A stretch of 49,744 bases of DNA from Chloroflexota bacterium (GCA_027364875.1 DAHXON010000007.1:29516-79259); one strand, 5' to 3'; shown: positions 17,156 to 24,919, numbered from the stretch's first letter. Notes: a model not told the origin generated them from the sequence alone. Program-made: numbers and translations.

Positions 17156-17176
17156 GGATGAAATCTCCTTTCATCC
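17156..17176 (-). promoter_or_regulatory. Perfect 8-bp hairpin with GGAGA loop
   Basis: On the minus strand GGATGAAA-GGAGA-TTTCATCC forms a perfect stem with a 5-base purine loop between the 66- and 24-residue genes. There is no U-tract, so it is not a typical intrinsic terminator. It may be a processing or protein-binding hairpin. Confidence 0.4.
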
Positions 17177-17213
17177 GCCTTGCTCGGGCAGGTGCCCGTG
17201 GACGAGTCCGACG

Positions 17214-17414
17214 CTAGTTCGCGGTACTGGCCGGACCGAGTTCCTGCCAGGGGGTTTGCACGGGCGCTCCCTCGGCGGCGCCAAAACCAACCAGGAACGT
17301 AATCGTGATCATGGCGATCAGGACGACCACCAGGATTCGGAAATCCAAGTTCCCGCTCGCAACCGACACGGCCCGAGGCGCTGTGGACTGCCGTGATGTT
17401 GTCGTTGCCTTCAT
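17214..17414 (-). CDS. 66-residue single-TM small protein
   Basis: The frame starts MKATTTSRQSTAPRAVSVAS, has one transmembrane helix FRILVVVLIAMITITFLVGF (about residues 25-44), and ends in a short proline-containing tail (VQTPWQELGPASTAN). The ribosome-binding site is weak. The combination of a basic, Ser/Thr-rich N-terminus and a clean helix makes a real gene more likely than chance. Function unknown. An overlapping longer frame in the same region has no protein-like features. Confidence 0.45.
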   Translation of the reverse strand: MKATTTSRQSTAPRAVSVASGNLDFRILVVVLIAMITITFLVGFGAAEGAPVQTPWQELGPASTAN

Positions 17415-17590
17415 GTCTCGACGACTGCCTCGGCTCTTGAACCCTCTGCTGACCTAAGCTCGCGACCCAATCTTGGAGCCGTGGCGGCAATGACTTGAGG
17501 ATGGAAACTCCCCACCCGAGTTCCGCCGTAGCCACTGCGCAAGTCCGCCCTCGGTGACCAATCGCTACCCGCGTATCCGCGGGCTCGCCA

Positions 17591-17607
17591 GATGACGAAC
17601 CGTAATG
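17591..17607. promoter_or_regulatory. 17-bp inverted repeat, site 2 (GATGACG-AAC-CGTAATG)
   Basis: Second copy of the 7-3-7 element, in the spacer between the minus-strand 66-residue gene and the plus-strand operon at 17807. An intrinsic terminator lies 68 bases downstream on the plus strand. Confidence 0.5.
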
Positions 17608-17674
17608 ACGATGCGGTGCGGCTGAAGCACATTGCTTGCGTGAGTGGCGAGCGAGTCTCTCTCTGAGAAATTCA

Positions 17675-17716
17675 AGCAGGATCGGCGATGACGGAGCCGA
17701 TCCTGCTGTCTTTTTG
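17675..17716 (+). terminator. Intrinsic terminator upstream of the 17807 operon
   Basis: AGCAGGATCGGC-gatgacgga-GCCGATCCTGCT forms a perfect 12-bp stem with a 9-base loop followed by GTCTTTTTG. The U-tract fixes the plus strand. No plus-strand coding gene lies upstream within the spacer, so it would end a short untranslated transcript or attenuate the transcript of the following operon. Confidence 0.8.
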
Positions 17717-17806
17717 CCCAGGGAAAGAGACGGCCGGGCGTATCGCGACGATCCGTCGAGGTATTACCGCTCGGCCGATGCCCAGGCTTAGCGATTGGAG
17801 AACGCG

Positions 17807-18181
17807 ATGAACCTTTCCGAGGCCCGCCAGGCGGGCGGCGAGATATCCGCGACCGTGATCGACGCCGCCGCCGATCTGGCGTCCAAGGCGCACGAGGGCG
17901 CGGTCGGGGCGCTTGCCGGCGCCCGCGTCGTTGCCGACGAAGTCGGGACGCGCCTGCCTGGGATCGCGTCAGCAGGTGCCGAAGGCGCCACCGAGTCGGT
18001 GAAGACGCTCCAGGAGTTGTCCGATCCCACGCTCCAGCTACTGGTGGCGTTTTCCCTGGGCGTTGGGGCCGGCCTCTGGATGGCCGGTGCGCCCCGTCTG
18101 GTCACCCTGGCCGCGCTGTCGCCGGCGCTCCTGGCCGGCATCGCGATCGCATCGCGCCAGGGCCGAAACCGCCGCCGGTAG
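17807..18181 (+). CDS. Hypothetical protein with amphipathic N-terminus and C-terminal membrane helices
   Basis: 124 residues from ATG 17807 (GGAGA ribosome-binding site 5 bases upstream). The first ~65 residues are Ala/Glu/Asp-rich and helical (ISATVIDAAADLASKAHEGA). Residues ~75-115 hold one or two hydrophobic helices (LQLLVAFSLGVGAGLWMAGA and LVTLAALSPALLAGIAIAS), and it ends RQGRNRRR. No family is recognised. The stop is 7 bases before the Nramp-like gene, so the two are cotranscribed, suggesting an accessory role to that transporter (inference). Confidence 0.7.
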   Translation: MNLSEARQAGGEISATVIDAAADLASKAHEGAVGALAGARVVADEVGTRLPGIASAGAEGATESVKTLQELSDPTLQLLVAFSLGVGAGLWMAGAPRLVTLAALSPALLAGIAIASRQGRNRRR

Positions 18182-18188
18182 GGCTGCG

Positions 18189-19550
18189 GTGGCTGACCGG
18201 CGGTTCAAGAAGGGCGCCTCAATCGGTTCCGCTGCGCCGCGGGTGGACCCGGCACGGCCCGTCGACCCCAAAGCGGCCGAATTGAGAGCCGAGCCGAACG
18301 CCATCAAGCGCCTCGGCAAAGCGCTTGGCCCGGGTCTGATCACTGGCGCATCCGATGACGATCCATCGGGTATCGGGACATACGCTCAGGCTGGCGCGCA
18401 GTACGGTTTTGCCACGCTCTGGACGACCATTGCGATGCTGCCGATGCAGACGGCCGTTCAGTACATGTGCGCCAAGATCGGTCTCGTCACCGGCAAAGGC
18501 CTGGCGGGCGTGCTTCGCGAGCACTACAAGGGTGCCCTCTATCCGGCCGTTGTCGCCCTCGTGTTGGCCAACACCCTGAACGCCGGCGCGGACATCGGCG
18601 CTATTGCTGCCGCGATCAACCTGCTCGTGCCGATTTCGGCAGTGTGGTTCGTCGTTCCCGTGAGCTTCGGGATCATCGCGCTCCAGGTCCTCGGTAGCTA
18701 CCACCTGATCGAGAAGGTGTTCAAATGGCTGGCCCTGGCCCTGCTCGCCTATATCGGCGCGGCGCTGTTCGCCCGGCCCGAACTGATCAAGGTCCTTGCC
18801 GGAACCCTGATCCCCTCGGTCCGGCTCGATCCGGCCTACATCGGCATCCTGGTGGCGCTCCTCGGCACGACCATCTCGCCGTATCTCTTCTTCTGGCAGG
18901 CGAGTCAGGAGGTCGAGGAGCAGATCAGCATTGGTCGGCGGCTCCTCCGACAACGGCAGGGAGCCTCGCGCTTCGAACTCAAGTACGCCTTGTGGGACAC
19001 GATGGCCGGCATGGTCTTCTCGGAGATCGTGGCCTATTTCATCATCCTGACTACAGGCGCCACGCTCTTCGTGGCGGGAAAGCACGACGTCGCTTCTGCA
19101 ACCGATGCCGCTCAGGCGCTGCGGCCCCTGGCCGGCGACGCCTCAGCTCTGCTCCTCGCGGTCGGGCTCATCGGAGCCGGCGTCCTGGCGGTGCCCGTGC
19201 TCACGGGATCCGCGGCCTACGGCGTCACCGAAGCCTTCGGCTGGCGATCGGGGCTCAATAGCAAACCGACTCGAGCGCCTCAGTTCTACCTGGTCATCCT
19301 CGCAGCGACACTCGTCGGGATGGCCATCAACTTCCTGGGGATCAACCCAATCACTGCCCTCGTGATCAGCGCAGTCCTCAATGGAGTCGTAGCGGCGCCG
19401 CTGATCGTGCTCGTGATGCTCGTCTCGAACGATCGGAACGTGATGGGCGAACGCACCAACGGTCGGCTTCTCAACTTCGTGGGCTGGGCGACTGCGGTGG
19501 TGATGAGCATCGCGGTGCTGGGCCTCATCGCCACGACGATCGCCGGCTGA
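18189..19550 (+). CDS. Nramp family transporter, non-canonical metal-site clade
   Basis: 453 residues from GTG 18189, about eleven membrane helices after a ~40-residue polar N-terminus. The Nramp core is recognisable: GPGLITGASDDDPSGIGTYA in TM1 and GTTISPYLFFWQASQEVEEQ in TM6. Canonical Mn/Fe Nramps have DPGN in TM1 and a Met-Pro-His in TM6. Here they read DPSG and Ser-Pro-Tyr, so the Asp is kept but the Asn and Met metal ligands are lost. Divalent-cation transport across the cytoplasmic membrane is expected, but Mn2+ selectivity should not be assumed. The gene is cotranscribed with 17807. A terminator and a 17-bp inverted repeat precede the operon. Confidence 0.88.
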   Translation: MADRRFKKGASIGSAAPRVDPARPVDPKAAELRAEPNAIKRLGKALGPGLITGASDDDPSGIGTYAQAGAQYGFATLWTTIAMLPMQTAVQYMCAKIGLVTGKGLAGVLREHYKGALYPAVVALVLANTLNAGADIGAIAAAINLLVPISAVWFVVPVSFGIIALQVLGSYHLIEKVFKWLALALLAYIGAALFARPELIKVLAGTLIPSVRLDPAYIGILVALLGTTISPYLFFWQASQEVEEQISIGRRLLRQRQGASRFELKYALWDTMAGMVFSEIVAYFIILTTGATLFVAGKHDVASATDAAQALRPLAGDASALLLAVGLIGAGVLAVPVLTGSAAYGVTEAFGWRSGLNSKPTRAPQFYLVILAATLVGMAINFLGINPITALVISAVLNGVVAAPLIVLVMLVSNDRNVMGERTNGRLLNFVGWATAVVMSIAVLGLIATTIAG

Positions 19551-19733
19551 CGGGGGAACTGAGGCCGGGCGACGACATCTCCGTGGGTCGTCCGAACCCT
19601 TCGGGCACACCCGACCGGGCTTTCGAGCGACCTCCCCGGATCGATGAGGTCGCGGCAAGCGGCTTGCCGTTGCTTGCCGGTAATCAAGCTCCGAGACCGC
19701 TGAGTCGGACCTCGGGAATTGTCGCCAGCCCGA

Positions 19734-19750
19734 CATTACGTCGCGTAATG
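19734..19750. promoter_or_regulatory. 17-bp inverted repeat, site 3 (CATTACG-TCG-CGTAATG)
   Basis: Perfect 7-3-7 inverted repeat 70 bases before the response regulator start at 19821, in an otherwise featureless 270-base spacer. It is the best-conserved of the three sites. Confidence 0.6.
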
Positions 19751-19820
19751 ACGACCCGATATCCACCCGCATGCTTAGCCATCGGGCTCGTCTAGGGCCT
19801 TCTCGCTTGAGGACACCGTC

Positions 19821-20669
19821 ATGTCCGTCCAACGCAACTTCGAGCAGGCGCTCGAGGCCGACCGTCAGCCCAACAACGGCCGCAACGATCCTGACGAGCA
19901 GAAGATCGCCCTGGTAGTCGATGACGAGCCGCTCGTTCGCCACCTGATCTGTTCGGTGTTGGGCAATCTCGGATGGCGAACTCTCGAGGCCGAGGACGGC
20001 GCCCAGGCTCTGCTGCTTGAGGCTGACGAAGACATCGACCTGCTGATCACGGACTACGAAATCCCCAGGCTCAAGGGCATCGCCGTGGCCGATGCCCTGC
20101 GAGGCCGATTGCCGGACCTGAGGGTGGTCGTTGTCTCCGGCCTGGCGTCGGTCGGACAGATGGCGAGTGGTCGGGGCTACCGATTCCTGGCCAAGCCATT
20201 CGATACAGGCCAATTGGCGTCGCTGATCACGAGCCTGGCAGTAGCGCCCGCCCCGGAAGTGAAGGGCGCACGGCCGAGCGAGGCTCCGTCCGCTGTCCAG
20301 ACACTTCACGCCCAAACGCAACCTGCCCGGTCCCCAGCCCCGCGTGGACGCTTCTCCGGCTGGGAGTCGAGCCCGCGAGCCAGGGACGAGATGGAGCGAC
20401 CGATCGGAGCCGGCAAGTGCACGCTTCGTTGCTTTCCATCCGACGACGCACAGTTCCGGGCCGATGCCCAGCGGATTCTGGCGGCCAGCATCGAGGGAAA
20501 GGCACGGACCTGGGGCGACGTCCTGGGGCAGGCCCGAGACCGCATAACGGAACTGTATCCAGGCGCCTCGATCCATCCGCGGAATCTCCTCGCCGCCAAC
20601 GGAGACCCAAATGAGTACTGGTATTGCTATCGGGACGGCGGCCTGACGCCTCCAGCGCCCGACGGCTGA
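19821..20669 (+). CDS. Response regulator receiver protein with unidentified C-terminal domain
   Basis: 282 residues. A CheY-like receiver spans about 27-145, with VVDDEP (acidic pair), phospho-acceptor Asp in LLITDYEIP, Ser in VVVSG and the conserved Lys in FLAKPF. A low-complexity Pro/Ala/Ser linker (about 150-200) leads to a ~75-residue domain, CTLRCFPSDDAQFRADAQRI through IHPRNLLAANGDPNEYWYCY, which has no DNA-binding signature I recognise. The output is therefore unknown. No histidine kinase gene is adjacent. GAGGA precedes the ATG. A perfect CATTACG-type inverted repeat lies upstream. Confidence 0.85.
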   Translation: MSVQRNFEQALEADRQPNNGRNDPDEQKIALVVDDEPLVRHLICSVLGNLGWRTLEAEDGAQALLLEADEDIDLLITDYEIPRLKGIAVADALRGRLPDLRVVVVSGLASVGQMASGRGYRFLAKPFDTGQLASLITSLAVAPAPEVKGARPSEAPSAVQTLHAQTQPARSPAPRGRFSGWESSPRARDEMERPIGAGKCTLRCFPSDDAQFRADAQRILAASIEGKARTWGDVLGQARDRITELYPGASIHPRNLLAANGDPNEYWYCYRDGGLTPPAPDG

Positions 20670-20769
20670 GGCATCCGCTCCCGGATGCCCAACGCGGGCA
20701 ACCATCCGACGACACAGATAGCCACGCGCCTTAGAATCGGACGGTGCCAATGCCACGGGATCCCAGGCC

Positions 20770-21540
20770 GTGACCAGCGAAGGGCAGCTGGGCCCCACAG
20801 AACACGAACACCATCGTGCGCTCGTATTGCATGATCGCCGACTGGTCGTTGACCTGATCGAGCTGACGCTCAACCACGGGCTATTTGAAGTGAGGGCGGC
20901 TCGAAATCTGGCGGAGGCCGAATCGCTCCTGGCCGAATGGCCGCCGCACATCTCGCTCGTGGACATGGACAACGACGACAGCGAAGCCCTGCTCGACCGC
21001 CTCGGCGCGTCCAACAACCTTCGCCCAAGCCGCGTGCCCGTCCTGGGTCTGGCCAGAAGAGGGGACCTTCAGACCAAGCTCGCGGCCTTCAGGCTGGGCG
21101 TCGACGACATCCTCGCCGTGCCCTTCTCGCCCGTGGAGCTGCTCGCGCGAAGCATCGTCGTGGCGCGCCGCGCGCTTGGCACCGATCCGCCGATCGTCCC
21201 GACGATCCGGCTCGGCGAGATGGAAATCGACATCCTCCATCATCAGGTTCGCGCGGGAACCTCCGTCGTCAACCTCACCAACATCGAGCAGAGCCTCCTC
21301 TACCTGCTCGCCAGCCGCAGTGGCCAGGTCGTCACGAGAGAGGAGATCCTCGACGCCGTCTGGGGTACCGACTTCGTGACCGAGAGCAACATCGTGGACC
21401 GCCACATTCGTGTCCTGAGAGTCAAGCTGCAGAACAGCTACCGGCATCCCCGCTTCATCGCAACCGTTCCCGGCCACGGCTACCGGTTCATCCCTACCTT
21501 CTCGAACACTGGTTGGGACTTCGACAGGTCGACCGAATAG
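20770..21540 (+). CDS. OmpR-family winged-helix regulator with degenerate receiver
   Basis: 256 residues. The receiver-like N-terminus (about 18-125) has ALVLHDRRLVVDLIELTL (one acidic residue where a pair is usual) and an Asp-containing strand SLVDMDNDD. At the usual Lys-Pro position it reads VPFSP, so the Lys is missing and phosphorylation may be absent or altered. The C-terminal winged helix (about 150-245) is typical: LTNIEQSLLYLLASRSGQVV, TREEILDAVWG, VDRHIRVLRVKL and ATVPGHGYRF. The GTG start at 20770 was taken because the domain follows closely. A TAGAAT box at 20732-20737 may be its -10. It lies 100 bases after the other response regulator. Confidence 0.88.
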   Translation: MTSEGQLGPTEHEHHRALVLHDRRLVVDLIELTLNHGLFEVRAARNLAEAESLLAEWPPHISLVDMDNDDSEALLDRLGASNNLRPSRVPVLGLARRGDLQTKLAAFRLGVDDILAVPFSPVELLARSIVVARRALGTDPPIVPTIRLGEMEIDILHHQVRAGTSVVNLTNIEQSLLYLLASRSGQVVTREEILDAVWGTDFVTESNIVDRHIRVLRVKLQNSYRHPRFIATVPGHGYRFIPTFSNTGWDFDRSTE

Positions 21541-21702
21541 CGGGGCCTGGCTGTCGCATAACTTGTTGAGCATGAGACGCCTGGATCGGCCCCGGACGCC
21601 GACTACTCACTCAGAGGCTCCCCCCCTGCGCTCGTAGCCATCGTCGGGGAAGGTCGGTCCCGTGCGGTAGTCCAGCGGCGGGAGTTAACTTCGCTTACGA
21701 GA

Positions 21703-21966
21703 GCCTCCATTCGTCCGACCGGCGGCATGCTCCTCACGGCGGCCGCCTTCGGTGGCTTCCTCTTGCTCCCAGCCGACTTCGACTACGGCCCGTTTGCCTT
21801 GCTTCTGCTCATGCTCGGGATCGGCATGGGTGCCTTCGCCGCCCCCAACACGGCATCGATCATGAACTCCGTGCCGCCCTAGCATCGTGGCGCCTCATCT
21901 GGGATGCGCGCCACCTTCCAGAACGTCGCCATGAGCCTGAGCATGACGCTCATCTTCACGCTCGAC
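21703..21966 (+). pseudogene. Remnant of an MFS (EmrB/QacA-type) drug transporter
   Basis: Within the 775-base spacer 21541-22315. A frame reading GGMLLTAAAFGGFLLLPADF, then GIGMGAFAAPNTASIMNSVPP, meets a TAG (21880) where MFS relatives have Glu, and continues in the same frame HRGASSGMRATFQNVAMSLS then MTLIFTL. This is the well-conserved second-half segment of 14-helix MFS exporters (APNTASIMN..HRG..SGMRATFQN). Both ends of the gene are missing. It is therefore a dead internal fragment with an in-frame nonsense codon. Confidence 0.75.
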
Positions 21967-22093
21967 CGTAGAGCTCCAGGGCTCGACCGCGGCACCACGA
22001 ATGAAGCCGCGCTGAGGCGCAGGAGGCAGGCCATGGAGCTCACCCTCGAGCGAGCTCGCACGGCGCCGGTGGTGATGTCCCGACTCAAGACAT

Positions 22094-22170
22094 TGGCGCG
22101 CCCGACAGGATTCCATTTCCCGGACGCCATACCGGTCGAAAGGCGGATTCCGGTTCGCGGAGCGGTGGCA
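22094..22170. repeat. Dispersed repeat with tRNA 3' end, copy C
   Basis: TGGCGCGCCCGACAGGATTC at 22094-22113 followed by CATTTCCCGGACGCCATACC and AGGCGGATTCCGGTTCG. It shares the post-tRNA sequence with copies A and B. It lies between the MFS remnant and the 3' end of the haem operon. The remaining spacer to 22315 shows no gene. Confidence 0.7.
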
Positions 22171-22315
22171 TGGAGAGAGGTGGTGGCGCGGCGGGCCTGG
22201 GCCGGATGAGCTTCAACAACCCTTCTCCCTTCGACGCCGTTGCTGCCGCGCCCGACGAGTTGACGTGCGCTCATGCCTAGAGATCACCCTGGGCCGAGTT
22301 CTCGGGCGCCAAACG

Positions 22316-23710
22316 TCAGCGGGCGACCACACCCGTTAGCGCTTCAGCGACGCGACCGGCCGCCGCTCGTCCCTGAGCGATGCAATCGGGGACGCCGACG
22401 CCGCGGAAGGGCGCGCCGGCGATGGCCAGATTCGGCAGTTGGTCGAGTGCCTCGTTCGCGCCCGCCACTCTGTCGAGGTGGCCAACCGTGTACTCCGGCA
22501 TCAGGCCGATCGAGCGAGACACGCGAGTCATGATCGGGGCGCTCCGAACGCCGGTCAGCAGACCGAGGTCCTGCTCGACGAGCGCGACGATCTCTGCATC
22601 CGAGCCGGCCAACGCTCCCGGCGAATGGGATCCGACGAAGACGCGCAGAAGGACTGTCCCCTCTGGCGCGCGGCTGGCCCACTTCTGCGAGCTGATGGTG
22701 CAGCCGTCGATCGCAAGTGGCTCGCCCGCGGCGACGAGAAACCCGTGGCCGATCGGCGGTTTCGCGAACTGGTCCGCCCGATACCCCAGCGAGACGACCG
22801 CAGTCGAGCCGTGTCGGATCGACCGGACGTGTGCGGACGCGGCCGGCGCGACCCCTTCGAGAAGGTTGGCGGTCGCGGGGCCGGGTGCCGCGAGGACGAC
22901 CGCCTCCGCCCGAACACGTTGTCCGCCGGCGAGCGCGACCTCGAAGTCTCCGCCGCCACGCCGTTCGAGTGCTTCGACTTTCGAGTTCAGCCGGATTTCG
23001 ACACTGGACCGCCGTTCGAGCGCTGCCGTGAGGCCGACGATGAACTGGCCCATGCCGCCGCTGAGCGTCACGAAAGGCGAACCGCTGCCGCGGGCGGCGG
23101 CCTCGCGACCGGAGGCCAGGCTGGCGAGGAGCAGGCTGCGGTGCCGGCGCTCGGCATCCCGCAGCTGTGGGACGACCGCCTTGAGGCTCAGTTCGTCGAT
23201 CAAGGTGCCATAGACGCCGCCGAGGAGCGGCCCGGCAAGCCGATCGACCAGCGCCCGGCCGAGCCGCCGGCGGAGAAACGCTCCCACGGCGACGTCGTCG
23301 TCTCGCCCATCGCGGGGAAGCAGAAGGTCCATCCCTATTCGGAGCTTCTCGAGCGGCGAGAACATGTCGGTTTCGACGAAGGGGCGCAATCTCGTGGGAA
23401 GCACGAGACCCATCCCCTCGGGCATCGCGACGAACCGTCCGTGCGATCGAATGAGGACCGTTCTCGGGTTGGTTGGGCGGATGATCGAGTCGGCCAGCCC
23501 CAGTTCACGGGCCAGCTCCAGCGCGGCCGGCCGATAACTGATGAACGAATCGGGGCCGGATTCGACGAGAAACCCGTCGATGTTCTCGGTGCCGATCTTC
23601 CCCCCGAGCCGGCCTGACACCTCGACGAGATGCGTCGGAATGCCGGACTGAGCCAGCGTATATGCCGCGGTGAGGCCGGTTATCCCGCCGCCCACGACCA
23701 GGACCGTCAT
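22316..23710 (-). CDS. hemG: Coproporphyrinogen III oxidase / protoporphyrinogen oxidase (CgoX/HemG, HemY type)
   Basis: 464 residues from ATG 23710. The N-terminal FAD-binding dinucleotide motif is VLVVGGGITGLTAAYTLAQS (residues 3-22), followed by GGKIGTENIDGFLVESGPDS. The C-terminal FAD contact is NLAIAGAPFRGVGVPDCIAQ. It catalyses the six-electron oxidation of a porphyrinogen to a porphyrin. Because the operon encodes HemQ and a CpfC-type ferrochelatase but no HemF/HemN, the physiological substrate is most likely coproporphyrinogen III. Last gene of the operon, 16 bases after the radical SAM stop. The longer in-frame start is rejected because the Rossmann motif would be too far in. Confidence 0.92.
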   Translation of the reverse strand: MTVLVVGGGITGLTAAYTLAQSGIPTHLVEVSGRLGGKIGTENIDGFLVESGPDSFISYRPAALELARELGLADSIIRPTNPRTVLIRSHGRFVAMPEGMGLVLPTRLRPFVETDMFSPLEKLRIGMDLLLPRDGRDDDVAVGAFLRRRLGRALVDRLAGPLLGGVYGTLIDELSLKAVVPQLRDAERRHRSLLLASLASGREAAARGSGSPFVTLSGGMGQFIVGLTAALERRSSVEIRLNSKVEALERRGGGDFEVALAGGQRVRAEAVVLAAPGPATANLLEGVAPAASAHVRSIRHGSTAVVSLGYRADQFAKPPIGHGFLVAAGEPLAIDGCTISSQKWASRAPEGTVLLRVFVGSHSPGALAGSDAEIVALVEQDLGLLTGVRSAPIMTRVSRSIGLMPEYTVGHLDRVAGANEALDQLPNLAIAGAPFRGVGVPDCIAQGRAAAGRVAEALTGVVAR

Positions 23711-23726
23711 CGCAGAGTGGCCCGGT

Positions 23727-24887
23727 TCACTGCTCCGGACCCAACGCCGCAGGCGGGACGAACGGACAAAGCGGGTCGGCTTCGAGGAAGTCGCCGGTCC
23801 AGGCATATGCGCGAGCGCGCGATCCGCCGCAGCGATCGAGATACTCGCAACGCCCGCACCGGCCCTTGTACGTGGTCACGTCTCGCAGGCTCGTGAAGAC
23901 CGGATGGGTTCGGTACAGCTCCACGACGTCGTCGGTCCGCACGTTGCCCGTCCGAACCGGCAGGAACCCCGACGGATGCACCGAGCCGTCAAAGGCGATG
24001 AACATGATCCCGTTGCCGTCGCGGACCCCAAAGCCTCGACCCACGGAGGTCATCGCGATCGTCGCGCGATCCATGCCCTCCTCGATCATTCGCCGGATCG
24101 CGATGCGTCGATAGTGCGTCGCCTCGGTCGTCTTGATCTGGAACGGGGACGCCTTGGAGAGGTCGTAAAGCCAGTGGTTCAGGCGCTCGGATTCCGCGGG
24201 CTCGATCTCCCGAAGGCCGGTTCCTCGTCCCATGGAGATGAGGAAGAAGAGACTCCAGCGCATGATCCCGAGCGTCTTCATCAGCTCATACGCCGCCGGC
24301 AGGTCAAGCAGCGTCTCATCGGTCACGAGCGTATTGATCTGCAGCGGCAACTCGAGGCTGTGCGCCCATTCGACCGCCCGCATCGTCATTGCGAACGTGC
24401 CGGGAACACCGCGGAACTCGTCGTGGCGGGCCGCGTCGGAGCCATCGATGCTCAGCGACATCGTCTGGATGCCCGCGGCCTTCAACGCGGCCAGGCGTTC
24501 GAGGGTCATGTCGGGCGTTACCGCGGGCGCAAGCGAAGCGCCGATCCCTCGCTCGGTTGCGGCCGCGACGAGTGACTCGAGGTCGGGGCGTCGAAGCGGA
24601 TCGCCGCCGGTAAAGACGAGGTGGGGATACGGTCGTCCGAACCCCGTGATGCGATCCAGGAGCGCGAGGCCTTCCTCGGTCGACAGCTCGGCGGGATCGC
24701 GGTCCGGCATGGCCGTGGCCCGGCAGTGCTTGCAGGCAAGGCCGCAAGAGAGCGTCGTCTCCCAGTAGACGAGCATCGGCGCGCGGCCGTAGACGTAGCC
24801 TTCGGGACGCACGGCCCCGACCGCGGTGGGATGTCCGCCCGGATGTCCGCCGGGGTGGCCTGGACGATCGGTGGTCAGCTGGCTCAT
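23727..24887 (-). CDS. Radical SAM/SPASM protein of the haem-cluster type (AhbD/NirJ-related, TIGR04053-like)
   Basis: 386 residues. Radical SAM cluster motif CGLACKHC (Cys48, 52, 55), followed by the family-typical GGDPLRRPDLESLVAAATER. The C-terminal SPASM-like cysteines are CGRCEYLDRCGG and a final Cys near 374, able to hold an auxiliary iron-sulfur cluster. Related enzymes (AhbD) decarboxylate the propionates of Fe-coproporphyrin III to give haem without oxygen. Operon position beside hemH, hemG and hemQ suggests the same or a related reaction (inference). The N-terminus carries an unusual HPGGHPGGHP stretch. 32 bases after hemH, 16 before hemG. Confidence 0.85.
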   Translation of the reverse strand: MSQLTTDRPGHPGGHPGGHPTAVGAVRPEGYVYGRAPMLVYWETTLSCGLACKHCRATAMPDRDPAELSTEEGLALLDRITGFGRPYPHLVFTGGDPLRRPDLESLVAAATERGIGASLAPAVTPDMTLERLAALKAAGIQTMSLSIDGSDAARHDEFRGVPGTFAMTMRAVEWAHSLELPLQINTLVTDETLLDLPAAYELMKTLGIMRWSLFFLISMGRGTGLREIEPAESERLNHWLYDLSKASPFQIKTTEATHYRRIAIRRMIEEGMDRATIAMTSVGRGFGVRDGNGIMFIAFDGSVHPSGFLPVRTGNVRTDDVVELYRTHPVFTSLRDVTTYKGRCGRCEYLDRCGGSRARAYAWTGDFLEADPLCPFVPPAALGPEQ

Positions 24888-24919
24888 GGGTGGCCGCGCC
24901 TCATTGAAGATGCATTCGA

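Noticed and set aside
17535..17806. A manganese (yybP-ykoY) or other known riboswitch before the Nramp operon
   Set aside because: The spacer has a good terminator but I could not find the conserved core of that motif. An attenuator of unknown type is the most that can be said.
19143..21017. A 624-codon minus-strand open frame across the Nramp and response-regulator genes
   Set aside because: It overlaps three convincing plus-strand genes, crosses their spacers, and shows no domain.
8671..22170. Repeat copies A-C as functional tRNA genes
   Set aside because: Only the acceptor 3' strand and part of the T-loop are present; the T-stem partner, anticodon and D arms are missing.
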